In this document: piece after piece, positions 54,458 through 63,160 of the stretch
How the letters are laid out: each line of letters opens with the position of its first letter
Numbering within the stretch: position 1 is the stretch's first letter
DNA from: Bacilli bacterium
Lineage (GTDB): Bacteria; Bacillota_I; Bacilli_A; RF39; UBA660
NCBI GenBank assembly: GCA_017434825.1
Contig: JAFSGC010000007.1
Location: 23,378 to 87,377 of the forward strand
DNA: 64,000 nt
Reading direction: 5' to 3'
Program-made: the position numbers and the translations under genes
The notes under the pieces: model-generated
The model's input: only the letters and a program-made list of their open reading frames with translations
Databases searched by the model: none
Told to the model about the DNA's origin: nothing

Positions 54458-55726
54458 ATGAAACAAATTAAAATAAATGGGGGAAGACCGCTAAGTGGAG
54501 AAATTCATATTGGTGGAGCGAAAAATAGTGCTGTAGCCCTAATTCCAGCTGCTTTATTAGCAGACGGGATAAGCGTAATTAGTAATGTGCCTAATATTAC
54601 TGATCGTGATGCTTTATTTGATATTATTAAGTCTTTAGGTGTTAATGTAACAATGGAAGGTAGTGTTGTAACTATTGATTCAACACATATGGAAAACCTT
54701 GAAATTTCCGAAAAATTATCTAATCGTCTAAGAGCATCATACTATTTTATGGGTGTTTTATTAGCTAAATATAAACATGTAGAAATATATTTCCCTGGTG
54801 GATGCAATATTGGTGAAAGACCAATTGACCTACATTTAAAGGGATTTGAAGCCTTAGGTGCTCATATAGATTATAATCAAGATACACATAAATATATAAT
54901 TTCAGCTGAAAATTTAACTGGTTCAAGAGTTAATTTAGATTTTGCTTCAGTAGGAGCTACAATCAATATTATGTTTGCTGCTACTATGGCTAATGGTACT
55001 ACAATAATTGAAAATGCTGCTAAAGAAACCGAAATTATTAACATAGCGGATTTCTTAAATGCGATGGGAGCAAAAATTACCGGAGCTGGTACATCTACAA
55101 TTACAATCGAAGGTGTTGATAAATTAACATCAGCTGATATTAGAGTAATTCCTGACCGTATTGAAGCTGGTACATATTTATTGATGGGAGCTTTACTTGG
55201 AGATGATTTAATCGTTTGTGGAGTAAATCCAGACCATATTACAGCTGTATTAAATAAATTAAAGGATATGGGAATTAAGTTTTCAATTAATGGCGATCGT
55301 ATTAAAATTAGTAAATGTGATAATTTAAATCCGATTAATATAACAACACTTGTTTATCCAGGATTCCCAACTGATTTAGGTCAACCAATGTCTGTTTTAT
55401 TAACTCAAGCAAATGGAACTTCTTTATTTGAAGAAACCATTTGGGAAAATAGAATGCAACATGTTGAATATTTAAATAAAATGGGTGCTGGTATAACATT
55501 AAAAGATAATACTCATGCAATTATTAATGGACCTACTAAACTAAAGGGAAGTCAAATTAATGCTACAGACCTTCGTGGTGGAGCAGCATTAGTTATGGCT
55601 GGGTTAATTGCAGAAGGTGAAACTACAATTTCAAATATTGAATATATTTTAAGAGGTTATGAAAATATCATTCGCAAACTTAAAAATGTTGGAGCTGATA
55701 TTAAAATAATCAAAACTGAAGAGTAA
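54458..55726 (+). CDS. murA: UDP-N-acetylglucosamine 1-carboxyvinyltransferase (MurA)
   Basis: MurA transfers enolpyruvate to UDP-GlcNAc, the first committed step of peptidoglycan synthesis. The 422-residue product has the lysine-containing GGAKNSAVALIPAALL at residues 17-32 and the fosfomycin-target cysteine in FPGGCNIGERPIDLHL at about residue 115. The conserved asparagine-arginine ETIWENRMQHVEYL is also present. I chose the ATG at 54458 after AGGGTG; the frame is open 13 codons upstream through a hairpin. In Bacillus murAA precedes spoIID; here five genes intervene. Confidence 0.97.
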   Translation: MKQIKINGGRPLSGEIHIGGAKNSAVALIPAALLADGISVISNVPNITDRDALFDIIKSLGVNVTMEGSVVTIDSTHMENLEISEKLSNRLRASYYFMGVLLAKYKHVEIYFPGGCNIGERPIDLHLKGFEALGAHIDYNQDTHKYIISAENLTGSRVNLDFASVGATINIMFAATMANGTTIIENAAKETEIINIADFLNAMGAKITGAGTSTITIEGVDKLTSADIRVIPDRIEAGTYLLMGALLGDDLIVCGVNPDHITAVLNKLKDMGIKFSINGDRIKISKCDNLNPINITTLVYPGFPTDLGQPMSVLLTQANGTSLFEETIWENRMQHVEYLNKMGAGITLKDNTHAIINGPTKLKGSQINATDLRGGAALVMAGLIAEGETTISNIEYILRGYENIIRKLKNVGADIKIIKTEE

Positions 55727-55766
55727 TTTTTAATTATGTTTAGAATACCTTTTATTAAGGTGATTT

Positions 55767-56384
55767 ATGAGAAGAAGATATAAACTATTATTAATAATTT
55801 TTATATCTTTTCTTTTGGTCTTTTTTTCATACTTTTTATTAAGAAAAGATAAATATATTTATGTTGCTTTGGGTGATGATTTATCTTTTAACAATTTTTC
55901 AACATATAATTACATTGAGTATATTAAATATAACTATGAAAACTTAAACGTTTACAAATATGCTGAAGAATACAACACTTCTGAAGATTTATATCATCAA
56001 ATAACTCAAAATGTGGGAGACATTAATTATTATCTGAAAAATGCTAATATAGTAACAATTAGTTTAGGAACCGTTGAATTAAATAATTATAAAGAGTTAA
56101 ATGAAGAAGTTTTAATTAACTATTTAAATAATGTTTATATTTTACTAAATAAACTTAGTAAGTTAAATAATCATATATTTTTAATTAATATGTATGATGA
56201 TAGTTATTCTTTAGTAAATAAAAAACTAAATGAGTACTGTAAATTATATAATATTTACTATATTCAAAGATCAGATATTAATGAAAGTTATATATATTTA
56301 AATAATTTAAAAACTTATTTGAATTATCAAGGGCATAAACAAATATCTGACATAATTGTCAAAGAAATGGCAAATCAAAAATAA
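55767..56384 (+). CDS. Membrane-anchored SGNH/GDSL-like protein with altered nucleophile position
   Basis: The 205-residue product has a membrane segment (about residues 6-26) and then a domain with the layout of SGNH hydrolases. The block I strand reads [10 protein letters not shown], where GDSL is expected, so the nucleophilic Ser is Asp. Block III reads ISLGTVEL rather than GxND, and the last block [10 protein letters not shown] keeps the His of GH. It may be an inactive or binding variant; the SGNH assignment itself is moderate. AAGGTGA precedes the ATG. Confidence 0.6.
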   Translation: MRRRYKLLLIIFISFLLVFFSYFLLRKDKYIYVALGDDLSFNNFSTYNYIEYIKYNYENLNVYKYAEEYNTSEDLYHQITQNVGDINYYLKNANIVTISLGTVELNNYKELNEEVLINYLNNVYILLNKLSKLNNHIFLINMYDDSYSLVNKKLNEYCKLYNIYYIQRSDINESYIYLNNLKTYLNYQGHKQISDIIVKEMANQK

Positions 56385-56387
56385 TTA

Positions 56388-56415
56388 TTGCCAATATACG
56401 ATTTTGTGATATAAT
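56388..56415 (+). promoter_or_regulatory. Promoter of rpmE
   Basis: TTGCCA (56388-56393), 16 bases, TATAAT (56410-56415). A small hairpin (ATGCCAA with TTGGTAT) lies in the leader just before the ribosome site and could be an L31-binding leader. Confidence 0.6.
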
Positions 56416-56467
56416 ATCAAGGAAACGGAAACTATGCCAATTATTTGGTATGGGAAGGGAGGATAGA

Positions 56468-56686
56468 ATGAAAGCTAATATTCATCCAGAAATGAAAGAT
56501 GCTACAGTAACTTGTGTTTGTGGCGCAACTTTCCAAACAAAATCAACAAAAGAAAAAATCAATGTTGAAGTATGTAACGAATGTCATCCTTTTTATACAG
56601 GATCACAAAGTAGAGCAAAGAAGACTGGAAATATAGAAAAATTTAACCGTAAATATGGTTTAGATAATAAACAAAAAGCTAATTAG
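56468..56686 (+). CDS. rpmE: Ribosomal protein L31 (bL31), zinc-binding form
   Basis: L31 lies at the subunit interface. The 72-residue product begins [20 protein letters not shown] and keeps the cysteines CVCG and [10 protein letters not shown], marking it as the zinc-containing type. The ATG at 56468 follows GGGAGGATAGA; an ATG six codons earlier is upstream of that site. It has its own promoter and terminator. In Bacillus rpmE is also near murA and prfA. Confidence 0.96.
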   Translation: MKANIHPEMKDATVTCVCGATFQTKSTKEKINVEVCNECHPFYTGSQSRAKKTGNIEKFNRKYGLDNKQKAN

Positions 56687-56698
56687 TTTTTTGTTTTT
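56669..56698 (+). terminator. Terminator after rpmE
   Basis: AAACAAAAA pairs with TTTTTGTTT, followed by more U residues; the stop codon lies in the loop. Confidence 0.65.
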
Positions 56699-56740
56699 AT
56701 TTTATTATAGGTATAGTATAATTAATTTGGAGAGTGGATA

Positions 56741-57184
56741 ATGAAAATATATATTGCTTCGGATCATCGTGGCGTAGACGTAGAAAATAAAATAACTGAT
56801 TACTTAAGACAAATGGGACTTACAGTAATTAAATCTGAAATGGAGCATACTCCAACAGATGATTATGTAGACTTTGCTATTGAACTATCAGAAAATGTTG
56901 CAAAAGATAGCGAATCATTAGGAATCTTACTATGTGGTACAGGAATTGGCATGAGTATTGCTGCGAATAAAGTTAATGGAATTAGAGCTGCTCGTTGTGT
57001 TGATGTAGATGATGCCTTTTATTCAAAAAATCATAATAGTGCAAATGTAATATGTTTGTCTTCGAATATTGAAATAAATTATTTATTTGAAATTATCGAT
57101 ACTTTTATAAATACTAAATGTGCTACTGAAGAAAAGCATATTAATCGTGTAAATAAAATCATAAAATACGAAGCTGGTGAATAA
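56741..57184 (+). CDS. rpiB: Ribose-5-phosphate isomerase B (RpiB/LacAB family)
   Basis: RpiB interconverts ribose- and ribulose-5-phosphate in the pentose phosphate pathway. The 147-residue product has YIASDHRGVDVENKI at the start, the active-site cysteine in GILLCGTGIGMSIAANK, and GIRAARCVD. Length matches RpiB; a LacA/B or allose-phosphate role cannot be excluded from sequence. GGAG lies before the ATG. It runs into the DUF1146 gene. Confidence 0.93.
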   Translation: MKIYIASDHRGVDVENKITDYLRQMGLTVIKSEMEHTPTDDYVDFAIELSENVAKDSESLGILLCGTGIGMSIAANKVNGIRAARCVDVDDAFYSKNHNSANVICLSSNIEINYLFEIIDTFINTKCATEEKHINRVNKIIKYEAGE

Positions 57185-57185
57185 A

Positions 57186-57371
57186 ATGAGTTATAAAGTA
57201 TATGTGTATGCTTTTATGCTCTTAGCTAGTACGTTTGCCCTAAGTGGGATAAATTTTGAAAATGTATTTAAGAGAAATAGAATATGGGAAGCAAGAGTGC
57301 TGGTAATGTTACTTATTGCTGCTCTAACTTATTTATCTTCGAGGTTTATTATTAGTTTTATTGAATTATAG
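57186..57371 (+). CDS. DUF1146 membrane protein (YwzB-like)
   Basis: The 61-residue product has two membrane helices separated by a basic loop (NFENVFKRNRIWEARVL). This is the layout of DUF1146, which in Bacillus subtilis (ywzB) lies just upstream of the murAA-spoIID-spoIIQ genes. Here too it directly precedes spoIID. The ATG at 57186 sits seven bases after GGTG; a GTG three codons earlier overlaps rpiB. The function of the family is unknown. Confidence 0.75.
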   Translation: MSYKVYVYAFMLLASTFALSGINFENVFKRNRIWEARVLVMLLIAALTYLSSRFIISFIEL

Positions 57372-57383
57372 CAAAGGATATAT

Positions 57384-58292
57384 ATGAAAAATAAAATACT
57401 ATTAGTCGTAGTAGTGGTTTTAGGAATTATATATTTGTTTATAAGAAGTTTTGTCAAAGAAACTTCTTTTTTTATTAATGATAATGTTACTATAAAAAAT
57501 GTAACAACAAATGTTACCGAAACAATTGATATGGAAGAATATCTTGTTGGAGTCTTGGCTGGAGAGATGCCTGCTTCTTTTGAAATGGAAGCACTTAAAG
57601 CTCAAGCGATTGCCTCGAGAACATATGCTTACTATAAAGTGAAAGTGTCAAATAAAGATTATGACTTGACAACAGATAAGAGTACACAAGTATATTTGAC
57701 AAATGAAGAAATGAAAAATAAATGGGGAAATGATTATGACTATTATTTAGATAAAATTAAAAGTGCAATCCAGCAAACTGGAGGAATGGTATTAACTTTT
57801 GAAAATGAAATTATTCCAGCATATTATTTTGCTATGAGTAATGGATACACAGAAAATGCTTTAACTGTTTTTGGAGAAAATAAAAGTTATCTTACAAGTG
57901 TGGTATCGAAAGAAAATGAAAATCATCGGAGCTTTAAAGTAACAAAATCGATTTCTGTAGCAGCTTTTTGTAATGCCTTAGGCATCGAGTGTAATAATTT
58001 ATCTATAAATAATATCATTAGAAATGATGCTAATCGCGTAGAGTCTATTAATATAAATAATAAAAACTTTACAGGTCTAAGTATTAGAAAGTTACTGGAT
58101 TTAAGGTCTACGGATTTTGAGTTTAAAGTAAGTGATAACAACGTAGATATTACTACATATGGTTATGGCCATGGTGTTGGAATGAGTCAATATGGAGCAA
58201 ATACAATGGCTAAAGACGGATACAATTATGACAAAATACTGAAACATTACTATACAGGTGTAGAAATTACCAGTATAAATAGTATAAATTAA
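57384..58292 (+). CDS. spoIID: Stage II sporulation protein D (SpoIID)
   Basis: SpoIID is the lytic transglycosylase of the DMP complex that drives engulfment. The 302-residue product has one N-terminal membrane segment. The SpoIID domain has LAGEMPASFEMEALKAQAIA at about residues 57-76, containing the catalytic Glu region, and the C-terminal GYGHGVGMSQYGANTMAKDG signature. AAAGGA precedes the ATG. It is followed by spoIIQ as in Bacillus, and sigma-E control is expected. Confidence 0.96.
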   Translation: MKNKILLVVVVVLGIIYLFIRSFVKETSFFINDNVTIKNVTTNVTETIDMEEYLVGVLAGEMPASFEMEALKAQAIASRTYAYYKVKVSNKDYDLTTDKSTQVYLTNEEMKNKWGNDYDYYLDKIKSAIQQTGGMVLTFENEIIPAYYFAMSNGYTENALTVFGENKSYLTSVVSKENENHRSFKVTKSISVAAFCNALGIECNNLSINNIIRNDANRVESININNKNFTGLSIRKLLDLRSTDFEFKVSDNNVDITTYGYGHGVGMSQYGANTMAKDGYNYDKILKHYYTGVEITSINSIN

Positions 58293-58310
58293 GAAAATAT
58301 TTCCATACTT
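58282..58310 (+). promoter_or_regulatory. Candidate forespore promoter of spoIIQ
   Basis: GTATA (58282-58286), 17 bases, CATACTT (58304-58310) resembles sigma-F/G promoters. The -10 is not perfect. Confidence 0.35.
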
Positions 58311-58331
58311 CTATATAGGAGGAAATATATT

Positions 58332-58958
58332 ATGAGAAAAGGAAGTTTAAAAGGATTTGTTTTACCTACTGTTTATGTTTTAGTTATTGTTGCATCATTT
58401 TTTAGTGTAGCTATTCTAAACAATTTATTGATTGGAAATATTAATAATTATGATTATTCCCAATCATTAATGCAAGAAGTAACGGAATCAGTTTTAAAAG
58501 AAAATGAAGTAAATAAGATTTCGATGCCTTATAGTGATCAAAATATCGAACAAAAGGTATCGTACTATAACAAAGAAGATGATGCAGAAAAACAACAAAA
58601 GTCTTTGATTTTTTATCAAAACACATATATGCCATCTACTGGAGTTATTTATAGTTTACCTCAAGAATTCGATGTAATGGCTGTATATGATGGAGAAGTT
58701 AAAAATATTACTCAAGATGAAATTTTAGGAACAGTAATTGAAATAGCACATAACTCTAATTTAACTACATATTACTATTCATTAAAAAATGTTCAACTAG
58801 TAGTAGGAGACCAAATTAAAACAGGAACAGTATTAGGTCAAGCAACACCAAATAAAATTTATGATAAAGATTGTAACTTTTTATTCGAAGTATATTATCA
58901 AGGTAAATCTTTAGATCCAGAAAAATTCTATACAATGAATATTGATGAATTACAATAG
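58332..58958 (+). CDS. spoIIQ: Stage II sporulation protein Q (SpoIIQ), degenerate LytM domain
   Basis: SpoIIQ is the forespore half of the SpoIIQ-SpoIIIAH channel. The 208-residue product has a membrane segment (about residues 10-32) and a C-terminal M23/LytM-like domain: FDVMAVYDGEVKNITQDEIL, TVIEIAHNSNLTTYYYSL and VGDQIKTGTVLGQA. The catalytic His of the YxHL motif is replaced (YYYSL) and the HxxxD motif is missing, so it should be non-catalytic like the Bacillus protein. GGAGG precedes the ATG. Confidence 0.92.
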   Translation: MRKGSLKGFVLPTVYVLVIVASFFSVAILNNLLIGNINNYDYSQSLMQEVTESVLKENEVNKISMPYSDQNIEQKVSYYNKEDDAEKQQKSLIFYQNTYMPSTGVIYSLPQEFDVMAVYDGEVKNITQDEILGTVIEIAHNSNLTTYYYSLKNVQLVVGDQIKTGTVLGQATPNKIYDKDCNFLFEVYYQGKSLDPEKFYTMNIDELQ

Positions 58959-59511
58959 TTTAATACTTATTAGATATAAGTATATAGTATTAGTTCTAAA
59001 TGATATTAAGTATGAGTTAAACTTAAATAGAAATATCTTTTATGAAGGAAAAATAATTGATGTAGAAAAATTTACTACACAATATCTTAATTTTTTTTCT
59101 AAACACAAAATTCCAAAATCTTTTTGGAAAAAAGAAATAAAAGTTATTCATAACTCGCTATATAATAAAAATGATGTAGAAAAGCTATACAATGTTTTTA
59201 AAGATTTAAATTATCGTAATGTAGTTTTGGTTAATGAAAAAAGTTTATTAGATTTAAATTCTAAATGCAATTATTTATTAAATGATGATAATTTAAGGTT
59301 ATTTTATATTGATAAATATAATACAAAAAAACAGTTAGTTATTGATAAAGAAAACTATTATACGCATGAAATAAAATGTTTAATAAAAAATAGGACTAAT
59401 AATAAAGATTTAGTTATAGTGGGTAGTGTTCCACTTGAATATTTAGATAATGAAATAAATTATTACTTTTATGAAGACTTTGATGAATTTTTTTTAAAAA
59501 ATTATCTTTAG
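58945..59511 (+). CDS. Hypothetical protein after spoIIQ
   Basis: I do not recognise this 188-residue protein. It is rich in Asn, Lys, Tyr and Leu, has no signal or membrane helix, and no clear motif. The start is uncertain: ATG 58945 lies within the end of spoIIQ without a strong ribosome site, and there is no later ATG for some distance. It occupies the place where Bacillus has spoIIID and mbl. The short central segment FKDLNYRNVVLVNEKSLLDL looks like a folded alpha/beta unit. Confidence 0.65.
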   Translation: MNYNSLILIRYKYIVLVLNDIKYELNLNRNIFYEGKIIDVEKFTTQYLNFFSKHKIPKSFWKKEIKVIHNSLYNKNDVEKLYNVFKDLNYRNVVLVNEKSLLDLNSKCNYLLNDDNLRLFYIDKYNTKKQLVIDKENYYTHEIKCLIKNRTNNKDLVIVGSVPLEYLDNEINYYFYEDFDEFFLKNYL

Positions 59512-59547
59512 GTTAAATAAGTTCTAGATTTAAAATAACCCGAATTA

Positions 59548-59614
59548 TGTCGAATTTTGGCATACTAATTTTCTTGAATGGCCTGTTTTCCTATGATAAA
59601 TTTTTATCAGGAAA
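59548..59614 (+). promoter_or_regulatory. csp upstream region: 0A-box-like heptamer and leader hairpin
   Basis: TGTCGAA (59548-59554) is a perfect Spo0A box heptamer. A hairpin at 59587-59614 (TTTCC-TA-TGATAAA with TTTATCAGGAAA) ends right at the AGAGG ribosome site. No convincing sigma-A promoter is seen between them. Confidence 0.4.
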
Positions 59615-59626
59615 GAGGTGTTGAAG

Positions 59627-59839
59627 TTGAAAGGAAAAGTTAAATGGTTCAACAATGAGAAAGGATATGGATTTATCGAATCTGATAATTTATCAGATAT
59701 CTTTGTTCATTATTCTGTTATAAAGAAAGATGGTTATAAAACGCTTTCTGAAGGTGATAACGTTTATTTTAAACTTATTGAGACTCCGAAGGGTTTACAA
59801 GCTCAAGATGTCGAAACAATGCAATTAACTACTGTATAG
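59627..59839 (+). CDS. Cold-shock-domain protein
   Basis: This is a small RNA chaperone of the CspA/CspB family. The 70-residue product has RNP1 (KGYGFIE) and RNP2 (DIFVHYS), with the usual MKGKVKWFNNEKGYGF beginning from the TTG at 59627, eight bases after AGAGG. A GTG three codons upstream overlaps the ribosome site. It is a single-gene unit ended by its own terminator; a hairpin precedes the start. Confidence 0.95.
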   Translation: MKGKVKWFNNEKGYGFIESDNLSDIFVHYSVIKKDGYKTLSEGDNVYFKLIETPKGLQAQDVETMQLTTV

Positions 59840-59849
59840 TAGTTTTTTT
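59827..59849 (+). terminator. Terminator after csp
   Basis: AACTACT pairs with AGTAGTT around GTAT, then a U run. The csp stop codon lies in the 3' arm. Confidence 0.85.
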
Positions 59850-59862
59850 CTTGAAAGTTTGT

Positions 59863-59868
59863 TACAAT
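59863..59868 (+). promoter_or_regulatory. -10 of the hpf promoter
   Basis: TGTTACAAT gives an extended -10 (TACAAT) 14 bases after the csp terminator; the -35 is weak. Confidence 0.4.
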
Positions 59869-59887
59869 AATTGTAGGAGATGATGAA

Positions 59888-60424
59888 ATGAAAATTAGCA
59901 TTCGTGGCGATAAAGTAGAAGTCACAAAATCAATGAAAGAACATATTGAGGAAAAGCTTTCAAAGCTAGATAAATACTTTGAAAAAGCTAGCGATATTAA
60001 ATGTTTTGTTATTGTTCGAGTTAAAAATGGAAACCAAACTATTGAAGTTACAGTTCCAACATCTAAATTTACACTTCGAGCAGAGGAAAGTCATGCTGAT
60101 TTGTATGCAGCTGTAGATTTAATTATTGATAAACTAGAAAGATTAATTCGTAAGAATAAAACTAAATTAACTAAGCATTATAAGAATACTCCAGCGTTCG
60201 AAATGTCATTTGATTATGAAGGTGATGAAGAAGATACTGAAGATGAAGATAAGATTGTAAAAAGAAAGAACATTGATACAAAACCAATGAGTGAGGAAGA
60301 AGCAGTATTACAAATGGATCTTTTAAATCATGACTTCTTTGCTTTCAAAAATACAGATGAAGAATGCGTGTCAGTACTATATATGAGAAAAGATGGTACT
60401 TACGGAATTATAAACGTTAAATAA
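59888..60424 (+). CDS. hpf: Ribosome hibernation promoting factor, long form
   Basis: Long HPF dimerises 70S ribosomes into 100S particles in stationary phase. The 178-residue product has the S30AE N-terminal domain (MKISIRGDKVEVTKSMKEHI, DLYAAVDLIIDKLERLIRKN), an acidic linker near residue 115, and the C-terminal dimerisation domain (KPMSEEEAVLQMDLLNHDFFAF). TAGGAGAT precedes the ATG. It lies just upstream of secA, as yvyD does in Bacillus. Confidence 0.96.
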   Translation: MKISIRGDKVEVTKSMKEHIEEKLSKLDKYFEKASDIKCFVIVRVKNGNQTIEVTVPTSKFTLRAEESHADLYAAVDLIIDKLERLIRKNKTKLTKHYKNTPAFEMSFDYEGDEEDTEDEDKIVKRKNIDTKPMSEEEAVLQMDLLNHDFFAFKNTDEECVSVLYMRKDGTYGIINVK

Positions 60425-60428
60425 ATCT

Positions 60429-60456
60429 GAAGATTGCTGTAAAAGGCAATCTTTTC
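60429..60456 (+). terminator. Terminator after hpf
   Basis: AAGATTGC pairs with GCAATCTT, followed by TTTCTTTT. Confidence 0.75.
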
Positions 60457-60462
60457 TTTTTA

Positions 60463-60491
60463 TTGTTTAGACCTTGATAATTTGTTATAAT
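60463..60491 (+). promoter_or_regulatory. Promoter of secA
   Basis: TTGTTT (60463-60468), 17 bases, TATAAT (60486-60491) with a TGt extension. Confidence 0.65.
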
Positions 60492-60512
60492 AACTTAATG
60501 AGGTGATAATTA

Positions 60513-62999
60513 ATGAGCTTTTTAAAGAAACTTTTTGATAGTGAATATAAAGAATTAAAAAGATTTGAAGCACTAGCTGATGAAATTGAAAGTTTATCAG
60601 AAAAAATGTCTAATCTACAAGATGAAGACTTTAAGAAAAAGACAGAAGAATTTAAAGAGGAAATTAATAACGGTAAAAGTATAGATGATGTTTTAGTAGA
60701 AGCTATGGCGCTTGCAAGAGAAGCTTGTTATCGTGGAATTGGAGAAAAACCATATAGAGTACAAGTTTTAGGAGCTTTAGCAATTTATTTTGGTAACATT
60801 GCAGAAATGAAAACTGGTGAAGGTAAAACTTTGACTACAGTTTTAGCAGCATATGTTAATGCACTTTCTTCACAAGGTGTACACGTAGTAACTACTAATG
60901 AATATTTATCACAAAGAAATGCTGAATGGATGAAACCAATTTATGACTTGCTTGGTGTATCTGTAGGTGTTAACTTAAGAGAACTTAATCATCAAGAAAA
61001 AAGAGATGTTTATAATTGTGATATAACTTATTCAACAAATAACGAAATAGGATTTGATTACTTAAGAGATAATATGGTCGTTAAGAAAGAAGATCGTGTT
61101 CAAAGACCTCTTAACTTTTGTATTATCGACGAAGTTGACTCAATTTTAATTGATGAGGCTAGAACTCCGCTTATTATCAGTGGTGGTCAAATGCAATCTC
61201 AAAATCTTTATGTTGACGCCAATAGAGCTGTTCAAAGATTAAAAGAAGATGAAGATTACACTGTTGATGCAAAAACTAAATCAGTTTCTTTAACTGAAGA
61301 AGGTAGTAAAAAAGTTGAAAAGATTTTAAATATTAAGAATCTATATGACATTGATAATTCAGTTATGGTACATCATTTGAGTCAAGCGTTAAAAGCTAAT
61401 TATGGGTTTGCAAAAGATGTAGATTATGTTGTTGAAAATGATGAAGTAGTAATTGTTGACCAATTTACAGGACGTTTAATGCATGGTAGACAATATTCTG
61501 AAGGGTTACATCAAGCTATTGAAGCAAAAGAAGGTGTAACAATAAATGCTGAAACAAGAACGATGGCTACTATTACATTCCAAAATTTATTTAGAATGTA
61601 TAATAAACTTTCTGGTATGACTGGTACAGCTAAAACTGAGGAAGAAGAATTTAGAAACATTTATAATATGTATGTAATTACTATTCCAACAAATAGACCA
61701 GTTATAAGAGAAGATTTAGCAGACTTAGTATATGCTAATGCAAAGTCAAAATATAAAGCAATTATTAATACAGTTAAATATATTCATGAAAAAGGTCAAC
61801 CTATTTTGATTGGTACTATTTCAGTAGAGTCAAATGAATACTTAAGTGGACTACTTAAAAAGGCTGGATTAAAACATGAAGTCTTAAATGCTAAGAACCA
61901 TGAACGTGAAGCAGAAATTATCGCAAAAGCTGGTGAAAAAGGTGCCATAACTCTTGCTACTAATATGGCAGGTCGTGGTACTGACATTAAACTTGGTGAA
62001 GGCGTAAGAGAACTTGGTGGTTTATGTGTAATTGGTACTGAAAGACATGAAGCTCGAAGAATTGATAATCAGTTACGTGGTAGAGCTGGTCGTCAAGGTG
62101 ACCCAGGCATGAGTCAATTCTTTGTATCATTCGAAGATGATCTAATGAGACGCTTTGGTACTGATAGCGTTAAAAATTTATTAACAAGAATTGGTGCTGA
62201 TGACGATTTAGCCATTCGTAGTAAAATGCTAACTAAGAGTATTGAAACTGCTCAAAAAAGAGTCGAGGGTAATAACTACGACATTCGTAAGAACTTACTT
62301 GATTATGACAATGTATTAAATGAACAAAGAGAGATTATCTATGCTCGTAGAAATGAAATAATTGATGAAGAAGATATCCATGAAAAAGTAATTGAAAACT
62401 TTAAAAGCGCTATTATTAATTTATGTGAATCTCATATTGCTCCGGAAGGATACTTAACTGAATTTGATAAAAGTGAAATCGTGGAGTATGTAAATACCAA
62501 TTATTTAAAGAAACAAAATTTAAAAGTTAAAAATATAGCAAACTTAAAAGATGAAGAAGTTGCAGAATATATTTCTAATTTAGTAATTAAAGATTACGAA
62601 GAGAAGATGAAAGATATTCCGGTTAAAACTGAATTTGAAAAAGCTATATCATTAAGAGTGATTGATTCAAATTGGGTAGAACATATGAATACAATGGAAC
62701 ATCTAAAAGAAGGTATTGGTCTTCGTGGATACAGTCAAACAAATCCTGTTCAAGCCTATACAATGGAAGGTTTTGAAATATTTGATAATCTTTTAAATAA
62801 GATTGATTCAGATACAACTTTATTCTTATTAAAAGCAGAAATCAGACAAAATGTTGAAAGAAAACAAACTTTAAAAGGAAATGCTAATGATGGTAAAGAA
62901 AAGCTAAAGAGCACTCCAAAAAGAGTTAATAAAATCGGTCGAAATGATGCTTGTCCATGTGGCAGTGGCAAGAAGTATAAAATGTGCTGTGGAAAATAA
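60513..62999 (+). CDS. secA: Preprotein translocase ATPase SecA
   Basis: SecA drives protein export through SecYEG. The 828-residue product has Walker A in EMKTGEGKTLTTVLAAYV at about residue 95, Walker B CIIDEVDSILIDEARTP, and the second motor domain with LATNMAGRGTDIKLG and RGRAGRQGDPGMSQFF. The helical scaffold follows, then a C-terminal zinc motif CPCGSGKKYKMCCG that binds SecB or lipids. AGGTGA precedes the ATG. prfB, its usual partner in Bacillus, does not follow. Confidence 0.98.
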   Translation: MSFLKKLFDSEYKELKRFEALADEIESLSEKMSNLQDEDFKKKTEEFKEEINNGKSIDDVLVEAMALAREACYRGIGEKPYRVQVLGALAIYFGNIAEMKTGEGKTLTTVLAAYVNALSSQGVHVVTTNEYLSQRNAEWMKPIYDLLGVSVGVNLRELNHQEKRDVYNCDITYSTNNEIGFDYLRDNMVVKKEDRVQRPLNFCIIDEVDSILIDEARTPLIISGGQMQSQNLYVDANRAVQRLKEDEDYTVDAKTKSVSLTEEGSKKVEKILNIKNLYDIDNSVMVHHLSQALKANYGFAKDVDYVVENDEVVIVDQFTGRLMHGRQYSEGLHQAIEAKEGVTINAETRTMATITFQNLFRMYNKLSGMTGTAKTEEEEFRNIYNMYVITIPTNRPVIREDLADLVYANAKSKYKAIINTVKYIHEKGQPILIGTISVESNEYLSGLLKKAGLKHEVLNAKNHEREAEIIAKAGEKGAITLATNMAGRGTDIKLGEGVRELGGLCVIGTERHEARRIDNQLRGRAGRQGDPGMSQFFVSFEDDLMRRFGTDSVKNLLTRIGADDDLAIRSKMLTKSIETAQKRVEGNNYDIRKNLLDYDNVLNEQREIIYARRNEIIDEEDIHEKVIENFKSAIINLCESHIAPEGYLTEFDKSEIVEYVNTNYLKKQNLKVKNIANLKDEEVAEYISNLVIKDYEEKMKDIPVKTEFEKAISLRVIDSNWVEHMNTMEHLKEGIGLRGYSQTNPVQAYTMEGFEIFDNLLNKIDSDTTLFLLKAEIRQNVERKQTLKGNANDGKEKLKSTPKRVNKIGRNDACPCGSGKKYKMCCGK

Positions 63000-63039
63000 C
63001 TCGCAAACCCAAGAAATATAAGGGAAAACGCGAGTTTTT
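62998..63039 (+). terminator. Terminator after secA
   Basis: AACTCGC pairs with GCGAGTT around a long loop with an inner CCC-GGG pairing, followed by a U run. It overlaps the secA stop. Confidence 0.65.
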
Positions 63040-63068
63040 CTTTTGTATGAAAATATCTTAAAAATGAC

Positions 63069-63113
63069 TTTAGATCCATTTTAGATCCACTTATTTTAAA
63101 TAGGTAAAATAAG
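63069..63113. repeat. Short direct and inverted repeats downstream of secA
   Basis: TTTAGATCCA occurs twice in tandem (63069-63078 and 63080-63089), followed at once by a perfect inverted repeat of CTTATTTTA and TAAAATAAG with a 6-base loop (63090-63113). There is no gene here and no integrase is visible. It marks the edge between the conserved arm and an accessory block. Confidence 0.7.
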
Positions 63114-63154
63114 GGAAAATTTAAGTAGAATAATAAAAATAGCATTTTTTGTAG

Positions 63155-63160
63155 TATAAT
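63155..63160 (+). promoter_or_regulatory. -10 of the small-membrane-protein operon
   Basis: A perfect TATAAT lies about 45 bases before the first ATG of the block; the -35 is poor. Confidence 0.45.

Noticed and set aside
62756..63145. Minus-strand 129-codon ORF over the end of secA
   Set aside because: It is a shadow of secA and its terminator, with Phe/Leu-rich low-complexity translation and no ribosome site.
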